Assembly: GCF_037040815.1 (NCBI RefSeq)
Contig: NZ_CP146232.1
Span: forward strand, 2,412,501 to 2,476,500
Reading direction: 5' to 3'
DNA length: 64,000 nt
Source of the DNA: Pararoseomonas sp. SCSIO 73927
GTDB taxonomy: Bacteria > Pseudomonadota > Alphaproteobacteria > Acetobacterales > Acetobacteraceae
In this document: in pieces, positions 48,894 to 58,653 of the stretch
Position numbering within the stretch: position 1 is the first letter of the stretch
Layout: each line of letters opens with the position of its first letter
Made by a program: the position numbers and the translations under genes
The notes under the pieces: generated by a model
What the model was told of the DNA's origin: nothing
What the model saw: the letters and a program-made list of their open reading frames with translations, nothing else
The model's database searches: none

Positions 48894-50588
48894 CTACATG
48901 CCGCCGATGTAGTTCGGGCCGCCGCCGCCCTCGGGCGTGCGCCAGTCAATGTTCTGGCTGGGGTCCTTGATGTCGCAGGTCTTGCAGTGCACGCAGTTCT
49001 GCGCGTTGATCACGAGCTTCACCGAGGCGTCGCCCGCCTCCACCGCCGCACCCTCGCCGGTGGCTTCCGCATCCGGCGTGCCGCGCAGCTCGCGCTCCGC
49101 CTCCGGCCCCACCGCCTCGTAGACGGCGGCCGGGCAGTAGCGGCTCTCGGGGCTGCGGAACTGGTCCCAGTTCACGCCCTTCCACCGTTCCGGCTCCTTC
49201 AGCACGAGGTGGGCGGGCTGGTTCTCCTCGTGGTTCGTGTTGGAGAGGAACACGGAGGAGAGGCGGTCGAAGGTCAGCACGCCGTCGGGCTTGGGGTAGA
49301 CGATCCTCTCCGCCTTGCTGGCGGGCTTCAGCGTCTCGTTGTCGGCGTGATGCACCCAGGTCCAGGGCGCCTTGCCGCGGAAGACGTAGGTGTCCAGCGC
49401 CGCGGCCGCCATGCCACCGAAGAAGCCGTACTTGGAGAAGCCCGGGCGGATGTTCCGCACGGAGTGCAACTCCTCCCACACCCAGGACTTGCGGATGGCC
49501 TCGGGGTAGCTCTCCAGCACCTCCGGCCGCGTCTCGCCCTTCAGGGCCTCCGCGATCGCGTCGGCGGCCACCATGCCGCTCTTCATCGCGGTGTGCGTGC
49601 CCTTGATCTTCGGCACGTTGAGGAAGCCCGCCGTGTCGCCCACCAGCATCCCGCCCGGGAAGACCAGGCGCGGGACGGATTGCAGCCCGCCCTCGTTCAG
49701 GGCGCGGGCGCCGTAGGAGATGCGCTTGCCGCCCTCCAGGAACTTGCGGACCTCGGGGTGGGTCTTGAAGCGCTGGAACTCGTCGAAGGGCGAGAGCCAG
49801 GGGTTGGGGTAGTCCAGCCCGACCACGAAGCCGATGGAGACGAGGTTCTCGCCGAGCATGTAGAGCCAGGAGCCACCATAGGTGTCGCTCTTCATCGGCC
49901 AGCCCGTGGAGTGCCACACCAGCCCCGGCGTGTGCTTCTCCTTCGGGATCTCCCACAGCTCCTTGATGCCCAGGCCGAAGGTCTGCGGCTGGCAGTCCTT
50001 GCGCAGGTCGTACTTCTCGAAGAGGCGCTTGGTCAGCGATCCCCGGCAGCCCTCCGCGAAGACGGTGTAGGTGGCGCGCAGCTCCATGCCGGGCTGGAAG
50101 TCCGGGCCTTCCTCACCCTCGCGCGTGATGCCCATCACGCCGGCCACCACGCCCTTCACCACGCCTTCCTCGATCACGAGGTCGGAGGCGGCGAAGCCCG
50201 GGTAGATCTCGATCCCCAGCGCCTCGGCCTTGGCGCCGAGCCAGCGGCAGACATTGCCGAGGGAGACCACGTAGTTCCCGTGGTTGTTCATGGACGGCGG
50301 GGTGGGGAGCTTAAAGGCGCGCTTCTCCGTCAGGTACATGAAGCGGTCGTCGCCGGCGGGCGTCGCCAGGGCGGGCGGGTCGTCGCGCCAGTCCGGGAAG
50401 AGCTCGTCCAGCGCGCGCGGTTCCAGCACCGCGCCGGAGAGGGTGTGGGCACCGATCTCCGAGCCCTTCTCCACGAGGCACACATTGGCGTCCGGCGAGG
50501 CCTGCTTCAGCCGGATGGCCGTGGCCAGTCCGGCGGGGCCGCCGCCCACCACCAGCACGTCGAATTCCATGCTCTCGCGTTCGGACAC
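48894..50588 (-). CDS. etfD: electron transfer flavoprotein-ubiquinone oxidoreductase
   Basis: A 564-residue ETF-QO that carries electrons from reduced ETF to ubiquinone at the membrane. The FAD site is VLVVGGGPAGLATAIRL at residues 10-26, with KGSEIGAHTLSGAVLEPRAL following. The C-terminal ferredoxin-like part has RYCPAAVYE and CVHCKTCDIKDPSQNIDW, giving the four cysteines for one [4Fe-4S] cluster. The start is GTG 50588, chosen because GGGAGGAG lies seven bases upstream; ATG 50570 inside is the alternative. It serves acyl-CoA dehydrogenases such as the one at 38852. The etfAB genes are not in the window. It is divergent from the UDG-like gene. Confidence 0.93.
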   Translation of the reverse strand: MSERESMEFDVLVVGGGPAGLATAIRLKQASPDANVCLVEKGSEIGAHTLSGAVLEPRALDELFPDWRDDPPALATPAGDDRFMYLTEKRAFKLPTPPSMNNHGNYVVSLGNVCRWLGAKAEALGIEIYPGFAASDLVIEEGVVKGVVAGVMGITREGEEGPDFQPGMELRATYTVFAEGCRGSLTKRLFEKYDLRKDCQPQTFGLGIKELWEIPKEKHTPGLVWHSTGWPMKSDTYGGSWLYMLGENLVSIGFVVGLDYPNPWLSPFDEFQRFKTHPEVRKFLEGGKRISYGARALNEGGLQSVPRLVFPGGMLVGDTAGFLNVPKIKGTHTAMKSGMVAADAIAEALKGETRPEVLESYPEAIRKSWVWEELHSVRNIRPGFSKYGFFGGMAAAALDTYVFRGKAPWTWVHHADNETLKPASKAERIVYPKPDGVLTFDRLSSVFLSNTNHEENQPAHLVLKEPERWKGVNWDQFRSPESRYCPAAVYEAVGPEAERELRGTPDAEATGEGAAVEAGDASVKLVINAQNCVHCKTCDIKDPSQNIDWRTPEGGGGPNYIGGM

Positions 50589-50854
50589 GGTCGCTCCTCC
50601 CGATCTCCGGTGGATGTAGCGTCGCCTTCTCCTCTGCGTAACCCTCGATCCGTGCAGGATTCGGCGCGCGCCGCCGCGCCGGGAGCATTGCGGGGCTTTG
50701 CGTTGCAAGCGGTTCGCAACGTCGCGCTTCGGGGTGCGGAAACGTCGCGCTCCAGCGCCCGGGAACATGGGGCGCCGTTGCACGGACAGGGGCCGCTCAT
50801 CGACCTGGTGAAGGGCCATTGCGCGCGGGGGCGCGCAGGCGCGATACCTCCACC

Positions 50855-51712
50855 ATGGACCTGGACGCGGCCGAGACAGCCGCCCTGCTCGCCGCGCTGG
50901 AGCTGCAGATCGCCTGGGGCGCCGACGAGGCGCTGGATGAGGCGCCGCTGGACCGCACCCGGCCGCGCCCGGCCGCGGTGCCGTCCGCGCCTCGCCCCGT
51001 CGCGCCCGCCGCCCAGACGGCCGCGCTCCCGGCCGCGCTCCCGGCCGCGCCGCGCGCCGCTTCCCCCGCGGCGGCCGCCTTCGCCCCCGCCGCGGCCCGG
51101 GCGGGTGAGCTGGCGGCCGGCGCCGACAGCCTGGAGGGGCTGCGGACCGCACTTGCCGCCCTGGACCACCCGCTGCGGGAGACGGCGGGGAACCTCGTCC
51201 TCTCGGACGGGGTGGCGGATTCCGGCCTTGTCCTGGTGGGGGAGGCGCCGGGGGCGGATGAGGACCGGCAGGGCAAGCCCTTCGTCGGCGTCTCCGGACG
51301 GCTGCTGGACCGCATGCTCGCCAGCATCGGGGTGGAGCGGGCGCGCAACGCTTACCTGACAAACATCCTGCCCTGGCGCCCGCCGGGGAACCGCACCCCG
51401 ACCGACGCGGAAATGAACGTCTTCACCCCCTTCGTCCTGCGCCACCTGGCGCTGGTCCGCCCGCGCCACCTCGTGCTGCTCGGCGGTACCGCGGCGAAGG
51501 CGCTGCTTCGGCGCAACGAGGGCATCACCCGGCTGCGCGGCCGGTGGCACAGCCTGGAGGTGCCGGGGCTGGGCGCGGTGCCGACCCTGGCGACGCTGCA
51601 CCCCGCCTATCTCCTCCGCCAGCCTGCCGCGAAGCGGGAGGCCTGGACCGACCTGCGGCTGCTCCGGCGGGCGCTGGACGGGGCACCGCCGCCCGGCGCG
51701 GCGGGCGCATGA
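50855..51712 (+). CDS. uracil-DNA glycosylase superfamily protein lacking Fe-S cysteines
   Basis: A 285-residue member of the UDG superfamily (family 4/5-like). The active-site motif is [20 protein letters not shown] near residue 130, followed by [10 protein letters not shown]. The partner strand is [16 protein letters not shown] near residue 168, and the C-terminal motif is [20 protein letters not shown] near residue 245. The first 100 residues are an Ala/Pro-rich linker. The whole protein has no cysteine, so it cannot hold the [4Fe-4S] cluster typical of family 4. It may repair uracil or oxidised bases without a cluster. The start is ATG 50855. Confidence 0.8.
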   Translation: MDLDAAETAALLAALELQIAWGADEALDEAPLDRTRPRPAAVPSAPRPVAPAAQTAALPAALPAAPRAASPAAAAFAPAAARAGELAAGADSLEGLRTALAALDHPLRETAGNLVLSDGVADSGLVLVGEAPGADEDRQGKPFVGVSGRLLDRMLASIGVERARNAYLTNILPWRPPGNRTPTDAEMNVFTPFVLRHLALVRPRHLVLLGGTAAKALLRRNEGITRLRGRWHSLEVPGLGAVPTLATLHPAYLLRQPAAKREAWTDLRLLRRALDGAPPPGAAGA

Positions 51713-51879
51713 ACGGAACGTGAAGGCCTTACGTCTCCTAAGCCCCTGATTCGCGTTCTGCGGGGCGCAGGATCGCGTCAGGGTTGCTTGCCCCCGGGGG
51801 CCGACCCCCCTAACGGTGGCCGCCCATGCGAGCTTCCCCCCTCGGGCTCGGTCGCCGTCCCCCCCGGCGAGCGCGCGCG

Positions 51880-54060
51880 ATGCGGGTGGCGCTGGCGCTT
51901 GCGCTCGCCCTGTGCGGGTCCATGGCCCAGGCCGCTCCGCAGCGTGCAGAGACCCATTCCCGGCGTGAGCAGCCCTCGCTTCGCGAGACCGCGCGCGCCA
52001 TGACCCAGCGGACCGCGCAGCGGCCCCCCGCTCCCCATCGTCCCTCCCTTCGGACGGGGCTGCCCGCCCGCGCGGGTGCCCCGATCCGGGATGTGACCCG
52101 GGATGTCAGGGGCCGGCTCGGCCAGGACGTGTCGCGCGCCCTGCCGCAGGGCGCCGTCCGCATCCTCTCACGCGCTCCTGTCCGGCGCCCTGTAGGGCAG
52201 CCGGCGGGGCGCACCGCGCGCCTGAAGCCCGGCCCCGTACCGTCGGCGCACTCGCCGGAGCCCGTGCTGGCCCGCGTGCCCACGCGCTTAGCCGAGATGA
52301 GCACACCGCAGGAGATTGCCCTCTCCTTCGCGCGCACGCCGCTGGCCGGGATCAGCCCCGCCGTGCCGGGCATGCCGCAGCCGCTCGCCCCCTCCGACGC
52401 CGCCCGGCTGCGCCGCATCTTCGAGCTGCAGGCGAGCGGCGAGATGGCCCAGGCCATGCGGGAATCCGAGCGCCTGGACGACCGCCGGCTGATGGGCCAC
52501 GTGCTGGCGGACCGCTGGCGCGCCGGCGGCCCCGGTGCGGGCGGGGTGGAGCCAACGGCCGCGGAGCTGCGCGCCTGGCTCTCCGACAACTCCGACCACC
52601 CAGACGCGCCGCGGCTGCACGCCCTGCTGGTGGCTCGCCTGCCGCGCGGCGCCGCCGTGCCCGCCCTGCCCGGCGCCCCCGCCGCGGAGGAGGTTCCCCC
52701 CCCAGGACAGGAGGTGCCGCCGGAGGAGCGCGAGCCGCCCGCGGCCGCCGCCCGCCCCCTGGCGCGGAACCCCGCCCTGGACCGCACCGTGCGCGAGATG
52801 GCCGGGCGCGGAGACGTGCAGGACGCGCTGCGCTACATCGCCTCCACCCGCGGCATGACGCCGGCCTATGCCGCCGCCCTGCAATCGGAAGTGGCGCAGG
52901 TCCTCTTCACCGCCGGGCGGGACGCGGACGCCTTCCGCGTCGGCTCCCTCGCCGCGCGCACCCCGGGCGCCCCGGCCCAGGCCGGGTTCACCGCCGGGCT
53001 CGCCGCCTGGGGGCTGGGCCAGTACGAGGCGGCGCTGCCCCTCTTCGAGGGGGCCGCCCGCAACGAGACGGCGCCCGCCGTGCTGCGCGCCGCCGCCGCC
53101 TTCTGGACCGCCCGCGCCGCCGTGCGCGCCCGCCGGCCGCAGGGCTACGTGCCCTGGATGCTCCAGGCCGCGCAGGAGCCGCGCACCTTCTACGGGCTGG
53201 TGGCCCGCCGCGCGCTGGGCCTGCCCTTCGGCTTCGCCTGGGAGGGCGAGGTGGCCGGCGAGGCGGAGGGCGCCGCCCTGGCCGAGACGGCCGGCGGCTG
53301 GCGCGCCCTGGCCCTGATCCAGATCGGCCAGAAGGCCCGGGCGGAGGCGGAGCTGCGCCGCCTCTGGACCGTGGCGAGGGGCAATTCCGGCCTGGCCCGC
53401 GCCATGCTCGCCGCCGCGACGGGGGCGGGAATGACGGAGCTGTCGACGATGCTCGCCTCCCAGGCGCAGGCAGCGGACGGCCGCCCGCGCGACTACGCCC
53501 GCTTCCCCGTGCCCCGGCTGGAGCCGCAGGGCGGCTGGCGGGCCGACCCGGCCCTGATCTACGGCCTTGCCCGGCAGGAATCGAACTTCGACCCCGACGC
53601 CGTCTCCCCCGCGGGCGCCCGCGGGCTGATGCAGGTGATGCCGGCTACTGCCGCCTACATCACCGGGGATGCCAGCCTCCGAGATGGCGGCCGGCGGCTG
53701 CACGATCCGGGCTTCAGCCTGGAACTGGGCCAGCGCTACCTGCTGCACCTTTCCTCGCAGGAGAACGTGAAGGGCGACCTGATCCGGATGCTGGCCGCCT
53801 ACAATGCGGGCCCGGGCAACCTGACGAAGTGGATGCCCACCAACGGCCACCGGGAGGACCCCTTCCTCTTCATCGAGAGCATCCCCTTCAACGAGACGCG
53901 GGCCTACGTGCAGCGCGTGCTGGCCTATTCCTGGATCTACGCCAGTCGCCTGGGCCTGCCGGCGCCGAGCCTGGACGCTCTGGCGGCCGGCAGCGCGCCG
54001 CGCTTCCTGGGGGTAGAGGAGCTGGCGCGGCTGGTGGCCCGGAACCGCGGGGTGCGTTGA
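51880..54060 (+). CDS. soluble lytic murein transglycosylase (SLT type)
   Basis: A 726-residue periplasmic peptidoglycan-cleaving enzyme. With ATG 51880 the N-terminus is a clean signal peptide (VALALALALCGSMAQAA); an ATG at 51826 would prepend 18 arginine-rich residues. A long helical superhelix domain covers roughly residues 140-540. The catalytic lysozyme-like domain is C-terminal: IYGLARQESNFDPDAVSP with the active-site Glu near residue 567, then AGARGLMQVMPATAAYI and MLAAYNAGPGNLTKW near residue 640. It trims glycan strands with formation of anhydromuramic ends. It is followed by the inverted copy of the composite repeat. Confidence 0.9.
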   Translation: MRVALALALALCGSMAQAAPQRAETHSRREQPSLRETARAMTQRTAQRPPAPHRPSLRTGLPARAGAPIRDVTRDVRGRLGQDVSRALPQGAVRILSRAPVRRPVGQPAGRTARLKPGPVPSAHSPEPVLARVPTRLAEMSTPQEIALSFARTPLAGISPAVPGMPQPLAPSDAARLRRIFELQASGEMAQAMRESERLDDRRLMGHVLADRWRAGGPGAGGVEPTAAELRAWLSDNSDHPDAPRLHALLVARLPRGAAVPALPGAPAAEEVPPPGQEVPPEEREPPAAAARPLARNPALDRTVREMAGRGDVQDALRYIASTRGMTPAYAAALQSEVAQVLFTAGRDADAFRVGSLAARTPGAPAQAGFTAGLAAWGLGQYEAALPLFEGAARNETAPAVLRAAAAFWTARAAVRARRPQGYVPWMLQAAQEPRTFYGLVARRALGLPFGFAWEGEVAGEAEGAALAETAGGWRALALIQIGQKARAEAELRRLWTVARGNSGLARAMLAAATGAGMTELSTMLASQAQAADGRPRDYARFPVPRLEPQGGWRADPALIYGLARQESNFDPDAVSPAGARGLMQVMPATAAYITGDASLRDGGRRLHDPGFSLELGQRYLLHLSSQENVKGDLIRMLAAYNAGPGNLTKWMPTNGHREDPFLFIESIPFNETRAYVQRVLAYSWIYASRLGLPAPSLDALAAGSAPRFLGVEELARLVARNRGVR

Positions 54061-54079
54061 TGGGGTGGTGCGGGTGGCC

Positions 54080-54320
54080 CCAAGGGGCTCCGCCCCCTGG
54101 ACCCCCGCCAGGAGCCTGAGGCTCCCGGACCTGCATGGGGCTGCCGCGGGACTGACGGGAGGTGCCAGCCCTCTACGATTGGCATCTTTCCTGCCCTTGC
54201 AGTCGCCTCGGGTCATCGACCCGAGGCGCACCGCTAGTCGGGTTGCTTCCAAAGCCTAGAAAAAGATGATGGTGAGGGGGCCAGGGAGGGGAAGAATTCC
54301 CTCTTCCTCTCCCTGGCCAC
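54080..54320 (-). repeat. composite four-hairpin intergenic repeat, copy 4 (inverted)
   Basis: Read on the minus strand, the order matches copies 1-3. H1 is 54279-54318, a 17-bp stem with one mismatch. H2 is 54205-54227, GCCTCGGGTC paired with GACCCGAGGC. H3 is 54108-54128, with a TCA loop and one G-T pair. H4 is 54080-54100, with a GGA loop. CCATCATCTT and GCGACTGCAAGGGC are conserved. It fills the 277-base gap between the convergent transglycosylase and glycosyltransferase genes; no gene is supported in the gap. Confidence 0.85.
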
Positions 54321-54337
54321 AAACCGCCAACAAAGGA

Positions 54338-55192
54338 TCAGTAGGCCCGGTCGGGCCGCTGCGCCGCGCGGATCTCCTCGGGCGTGGGGGCGCGCCGCAC
54401 GTGAATCGTGATCCCGTCATCCAGCGGCTCGATCAGGCCCATCCGGGCGAAGGCGTCCAGCCAGCCGTCCATGGGCCAGAAGCCGTGGCGTGCCCGGAAG
54501 CGGGCGGCGTTCGCCACGATGTCGGCGAAGTGCTGCAGGGGCGGCTCGTGGACGGTGTGGTGCTGGTGGAAGGCGGTGGTGGAGGCGGTGAAGAGGAGGG
54601 GAAGCCCGGCCTCCCGCGCGCGGAAGGCGAAATCCGTGTCCTCCCCGCCGTAGCCGGTGAAGCTCTCGTCGAAGCCGCCGAGGCGCAGGAAGCTTTCCCG
54701 GCGCACGGCGAAGGCGAGGGACCAGAACAGGCCGGTGTTCGCTTCCGGGCGCAGGCCGGATTCGGGGAAGTGGCGGACGGTGTGGCGCTGGCCGGCGGCC
54801 ATCAGGGCCGGCTCGGAAAGGTCCGTGACGCCGGGGGGAAGGTAGCGGATCTCGCAGCAGATCAGGGCGTCGTGGGCGGCGACGTCGGCGGCCAGGGCCT
54901 CCACTAGGTTGGCGGCGGGGATGCAGTCCACGTCGAGGAAGGCGAGCAGGGGCGTCTCCGCCAGGGCAGCGGCGGCGTTGCGGGCCCTGGCGAGCGGCAG
55001 GCCGGGGGAGGGGAGGCGGTGGTGCAGCAGCGGGAAGGGGGTGGGGGGCATCGCCGCGGGGGTCTCGCCCATGTCCACCACGATGCAGCGCGCCGGCATC
55101 CGCGTGCCGCGCGCGAGTCCCGCGAGGAGGTTGGCCAGGTGCCCGTCCCGCCCTTTCACCAGGGTCAGGACGCTCAGGTCCGGCGCCGTCAT
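54338..55192 (-). CDS. family 2 glycosyltransferase
   Basis: A 284-residue GT-A-fold glycosyltransferase without membrane segments. It opens LSVLTLVKGRDGHLANLLAG. The nucleotide-sugar DxD equivalent is in LLAFLDVDCIPAANLVEAL near residue 90, and the acceptor/catalytic block is GGFDESFTGYGGEDTDFAFR near residue 184, of the type found in galactosyltransferase C-terminal domains. The acceptor is unknown, and no other polysaccharide genes are adjacent. A histidine-rich loop (STTAFHQHHTVHEPP) may bind metal. It is divergent from the cytochrome b561 gene with 145 bases between. Confidence 0.85.
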   Translation of the reverse strand: MTAPDLSVLTLVKGRDGHLANLLAGLARGTRMPARCIVVDMGETPAAMPPTPFPLLHHRLPSPGLPLARARNAAAALAETPLLAFLDVDCIPAANLVEALAADVAAHDALICCEIRYLPPGVTDLSEPALMAAGQRHTVRHFPESGLRPEANTGLFWSLAFAVRRESFLRLGGFDESFTGYGGEDTDFAFRAREAGLPLLFTASTTAFHQHHTVHEPPLQHFADIVANAARFRARHGFWPMDGWLDAFARMGLIEPLDDGITIHVRRAPTPEEIRAAQRPDRAY

Positions 55193-55337
55193 CGCTCACT
55201 CCGCCAAGGGGGCGGCGGGGGATAGCAGGGGGGCGGGCGTCCCGCCAGCCACGCGCATTTGTCTCGGGGAGGGGCATGCGCGGGTTGGATGCGGCGCGTT
55301 CGGCCCTTAAATAGGACACTGCGTTCTTGGACAGGGC

Positions 55338-55898
55338 ATGGCGACCGGCACCGACACGACGCAGCCCCCGTCCACCCGGTTCACCGGCATGGCACAGGCG
55401 CTGCACTGGATCACGGCGGCGCTGCTCTTCCTCCTGCTGCCTTTCGTGTGGGTTGCGGAGAACTTCCCGCCCGGCGAGGTGCGGGTCTTCTGGTATCTGC
55501 TGCACGAATCCTTCGGGATTAGCGTTCTCCTGCTCGTTCTCGCCCGGATTACCTGGCGCTTCCGCCACCCGCCGCCGGCGGATCCGGACCCGCCCGCGCT
55601 GCAGGTGCTGGCGCGGCTCAACCACTGGGGCCTCTACGCTGTGCTGATCATCATGCCGGTGACCGGCTACCTGATGGCCGGGAACGGGCAGCCCGTGCCC
55701 TTCTTCGGCCTGCTCTCCCTGCCGGGGCTGCCGAAGAACGACCCGCTGGGCGTGCTGGCCAACACGGTTCACGTGAACACCCAGTTCGCCGTCTACGCCC
55801 TCGTGCTGCTGCACCTCGCGGGGACGGTCTGGCACGTGGCGGTGCGGCGCGACGGGCTGCTGGACCGGATGCTCCCACCGCAGGACGGGCGGCGCTGA
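55338..55898 (+). CDS. cytochrome b561 family protein
   Basis: A 186-residue four-helix membrane cytochrome b561. Haem-ligand histidines are visible in MAQALHWITAALLFLLLPF (helix 1), YLLHESFGISVLLLVLARI (helix 2) and near VHVNTQFAVYALVLLHLAGT (helix 4), with LARLNHWGLYAVLIIMPVTG as helix 3. It should move electrons from quinol or reduce superoxide at the inner membrane. Its stop overlaps the bacteriophytochrome start by one base (TGATG). Linking a b561 to a photoreceptor is notable, but the functional tie is not shown by sequence. The upstream 145 bases hold the shared promoter. Confidence 0.9.
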   Translation: MATGTDTTQPPSTRFTGMAQALHWITAALLFLLLPFVWVAENFPPGEVRVFWYLLHESFGISVLLLVLARITWRFRHPPPADPDPPALQVLARLNHWGLYAVLIIMPVTGYLMAGNGQPVPFFGLLSLPGLPKNDPLGVLANTVHVNTQFAVYALVLLHLAGTVWHVAVRRDGLLDRMLPPQDGRR

Positions 55899-58651
55899 TG
55901 GCACCGGGCGTGACGATCCAGCCGAAGCTGCGCGGCGTGGTGGCCCAGGCCGAGCCGGAACTGCCGGACCGGGCGGATGCGCTCTGCGCGCAGGAGCCGA
56001 TCCACATACCCGGCTCCATCCAGCCGCACGGGGTGCTGCTGATGGCCGATCCCGCGCGCGGCATGGCGATCGTGGCGGCGAGCGAGAATGCGGGGATCCT
56101 CTCGGAGGGAACCGCCTCCAACACCCTGATCGGCCTCTCGGTCGGCGCCGTGCTCGGCGAGGAGTTCGCCGCCACGCTGGCCGGGTTGGCGGCGGCCGGC
56201 GACATGCCGGGCGAGGCGCCGTGGGAGACCGGGCTGACGCTGCCCGGCGGTGCCTTCGAGGTGGCCAGCCACACCGGGGACGGGATGGTGCTGATCGAGC
56301 TGGAGCGGGTGGCGCCGCGGGACGAGCAGGAGGCGCTGAGCGCCACCCGGGCCCTGCAGCGCGCCATCGCCCGGCTGCGCGGGGCGGGGGGGCGGCTGGA
56401 GGACCTCGCGCGGGTGACGGTGGAGGGAATCCGCTTCTTCACGGGCTACGAGCGGGTGCTGATCTACCGCTTCGACCGGGACTGGCACGGCGAGACCCTG
56501 GCCGAGGACATGGTGGAGGACTGGGACCAGTCGCTCGCCGGGTTGCACTTCCCCGCCTCCGACATCCCCGCCCAGGCGCGGGAGCTGTACCGGCGCAGCC
56601 TGATCCGCTGGGTTCCCAGCCGTGACGCGGAGCCGATGGCGCTGCTGCGGGACCCGATCTGGGACAGCTCGATGGCGCCCGAGAAGCCGATCGACATGTC
56701 CTTCTGCCGGCTGCGCAGCCTCTCGCCGGTGCATCTGCAGTACCACCGCAACATGGGGGTGGACGGCTCCATGTCGCTCTCCATCCTGCACGAGGGGCAG
56801 CTCTGGGGGCTGGTGGTGTGCCACCACCGGCAGCCGCACCGGCCTTCGCCCGGGCAGCGCGCCGCGGCCTCCGCGCTGACGGACGCCTTCGCGCTCCGGA
56901 TCGGCGGCGCCGAGCGGATGATGGCGGAGGAGGCGCGGCGGGCCGACAACGGCCGGCTCTCCGAACTGCTGGCGCACATGGCGGAGGCGGAGGACGTCTC
57001 CTCGGCCCTCACGGCCGGCTCCGTCACCATCGCCTCGCTCTTCGGCTGCACGGGCGCGGCGGTGGTGCGGCAGGGGCGGGTGGAAACGCTGGGCGTCGCG
57101 CCGCCGGAGGCCGAGGTGCTGCGCTTGGCCGCCTGGCTGCGCGCCCGGGGCGCGGAGGAGATCTTCCACGCCGACCACCTGCCGGAGGACTTCCCGGAGT
57201 GGGCGCCGCACGCCGCCACCGCCAGCGGCGTGCTGGCCGTGTTCCTGGCCGACCGGGAGGACATGATCCTCTGGTTCCGGCCGGAGGAGCCGCACCTCGT
57301 CAGCTGGGGCGGCAACCCGCACAAGGCGGTGGAGCCGGAGAGCGGCTCCGTCATGCCCCGCCAGTCCTTCGACCGCTGGGTGGAGGAGCGCCACGGCTAC
57401 GCGCGACCCTGGGCGGAGTGGGAGCTGGAGATCGCTGCGACGCTGCGCCACGCCATCACGGAGGTGGTGATTCGCAGCCTGTCCCGCATCGCGGAGCTGA
57501 ACGAACGGCTCCGGCAGAGCCAGAAGATGGAGGCGGTGGGCCAGCTCACGGGCGGGATCGCACACGACTTCAACAACCTGCTGGCAGGCATCATCGGCAG
57601 CCTGGAGCTGCTTCGGAGCCGCGTGGCGCAGGGGCGCTTCACGGAGCTGGACCGCTACCTCGGCGCCGCCACCACCTCCGCCAACCGCGCGGCGGCCCTG
57701 ACGCACCGGCTGCTCGCCTTCTCCCGCCGGCAGACGCTGGACCCGCGGCCGACGGACGTGAACCGCCTTGTCACCTCGATGGAGGAGCTGATCCGCCGCA
57801 CGGTGGGGCCGGCCATCCACGTGGAGACGGTCATGTCCGGCGGGCTCTGGCCCGCGCTCTGCGACGCGAACCAGCTCGAGAATGCGCTGCTCAACCTCTC
57901 CATCAACGCGCGCGATGCCATGCCCGACGGGGGGCGCCTGACGATCGAGGCGGTGAACGGGTGGCTGGACGAGTCCTACGCGCGCCAGCACCACGACGTG
58001 GCGCCCGGGCAGTACGTGGCGGTCTCGGTCACCGATACCGGCACGGGCATGCCGCCGGAGGTGATCGCGCGCGCCTTCGACCCGTTCTTCACCACCAAGC
58101 CGCTGGGGCAGGGCACGGGGCTGGGCCTTTCCATGGTCTACGGTTTCGCCAAGCAGTCCAACGGCTATGTCCGTATCTATTCCGAGGCCGGGCAGGGCAC
58201 GACGGTGCGCCTGTACCTGCCGCGCTCCACGGAGGGCGAGGACGCGGAGCGGGACGGGGTGAAGGAGGTTGCCTCCGTCCTCGCGCCCGAGGGCGGCACG
58301 GTGCTGGTGGTGGATGACGAGCCCGTGGTGCGGATGCTGGTGGGCGAGGTGCTGCGCGAGCTGGGCTACGGCGTGGTGGAGGCGAATGACGGCGTGCAGG
58401 GGCTGCGGGCCGCGGAGGCCATGCCGCGGATCGACCTGCTGGTGACGGATGTCGGCCTGCCCAACGGCATGAACGGGCGCCAGCTGGCCGACGCGCTGCG
58501 CGCGCGCCGCGCCGGGCTGAAGGTGCTGTTCATCACGGGCTACGCGGAGAACGCCGCGCTGGGGAACGGCGTGCTGGAACCGGGCATGCAGGTGATGACG
58601 AAGCCCTTCGCCATGGACGCCCTGACCTCCAAGATCCGGGCGATGATCTGA
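55898..58651 (+). CDS. bphP: bacteriophytochrome hybrid histidine kinase
   Basis: A 917-residue red/far-red photoreceptor kinase. The PAS-2 domain begins near residue 29 with LCAQEPIHIPGSIQPHGVLL, where C30 is the likely biliverdin attachment cysteine. The GAF domain has YRFDRDWHGETLAEDM, then HFPASDIPAQARELYRRS and HLQYHRNMGVDGSMSLSIL. The PHY domain has VMPRQSFDRWVEERHG near residue 487, containing the PRxSF arm motif. The kinase phospho-histidine is in GQLTGGIAHDFNNLLAGI near residue 555, and the ATPase part is LLNLSINARDAMPDGG and GTGLGLSMVYGF. A C-terminal receiver domain (VLVVDDEPVVRMLV, LLVTDVGLP) follows. Biliverdin would come from the next gene. Confidence 0.93.
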   Translation: MAPGVTIQPKLRGVVAQAEPELPDRADALCAQEPIHIPGSIQPHGVLLMADPARGMAIVAASENAGILSEGTASNTLIGLSVGAVLGEEFAATLAGLAAAGDMPGEAPWETGLTLPGGAFEVASHTGDGMVLIELERVAPRDEQEALSATRALQRAIARLRGAGGRLEDLARVTVEGIRFFTGYERVLIYRFDRDWHGETLAEDMVEDWDQSLAGLHFPASDIPAQARELYRRSLIRWVPSRDAEPMALLRDPIWDSSMAPEKPIDMSFCRLRSLSPVHLQYHRNMGVDGSMSLSILHEGQLWGLVVCHHRQPHRPSPGQRAAASALTDAFALRIGGAERMMAEEARRADNGRLSELLAHMAEAEDVSSALTAGSVTIASLFGCTGAAVVRQGRVETLGVAPPEAEVLRLAAWLRARGAEEIFHADHLPEDFPEWAPHAATASGVLAVFLADREDMILWFRPEEPHLVSWGGNPHKAVEPESGSVMPRQSFDRWVEERHGYARPWAEWELEIAATLRHAITEVVIRSLSRIAELNERLRQSQKMEAVGQLTGGIAHDFNNLLAGIIGSLELLRSRVAQGRFTELDRYLGAATTSANRAAALTHRLLAFSRRQTLDPRPTDVNRLVTSMEELIRRTVGPAIHVETVMSGGLWPALCDANQLENALLNLSINARDAMPDGGRLTIEAVNGWLDESYARQHHDVAPGQYVAVSVTDTGTGMPPEVIARAFDPFFTTKPLGQGTGLGLSMVYGFAKQSNGYVRIYSEAGQGTTVRLYLPRSTEGEDAERDGVKEVASVLAPEGGTVLVVDDEPVVRMLVGEVLRELGYGVVEANDGVQGLRAAEAMPRIDLLVTDVGLPNGMNGRQLADALRARRAGLKVLFITGYAENAALGNGVLEPGMQVMTKPFAMDALTSKIRAMI

Positions 58652-58653
58652 GC

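Noticed and set aside
51789..51800. GCCCCCGGGGGC palindrome before the transglycosylase gene
   Set aside because: A 12-bp G/C-only palindrome is easily expected by chance at this base composition and has no further support.
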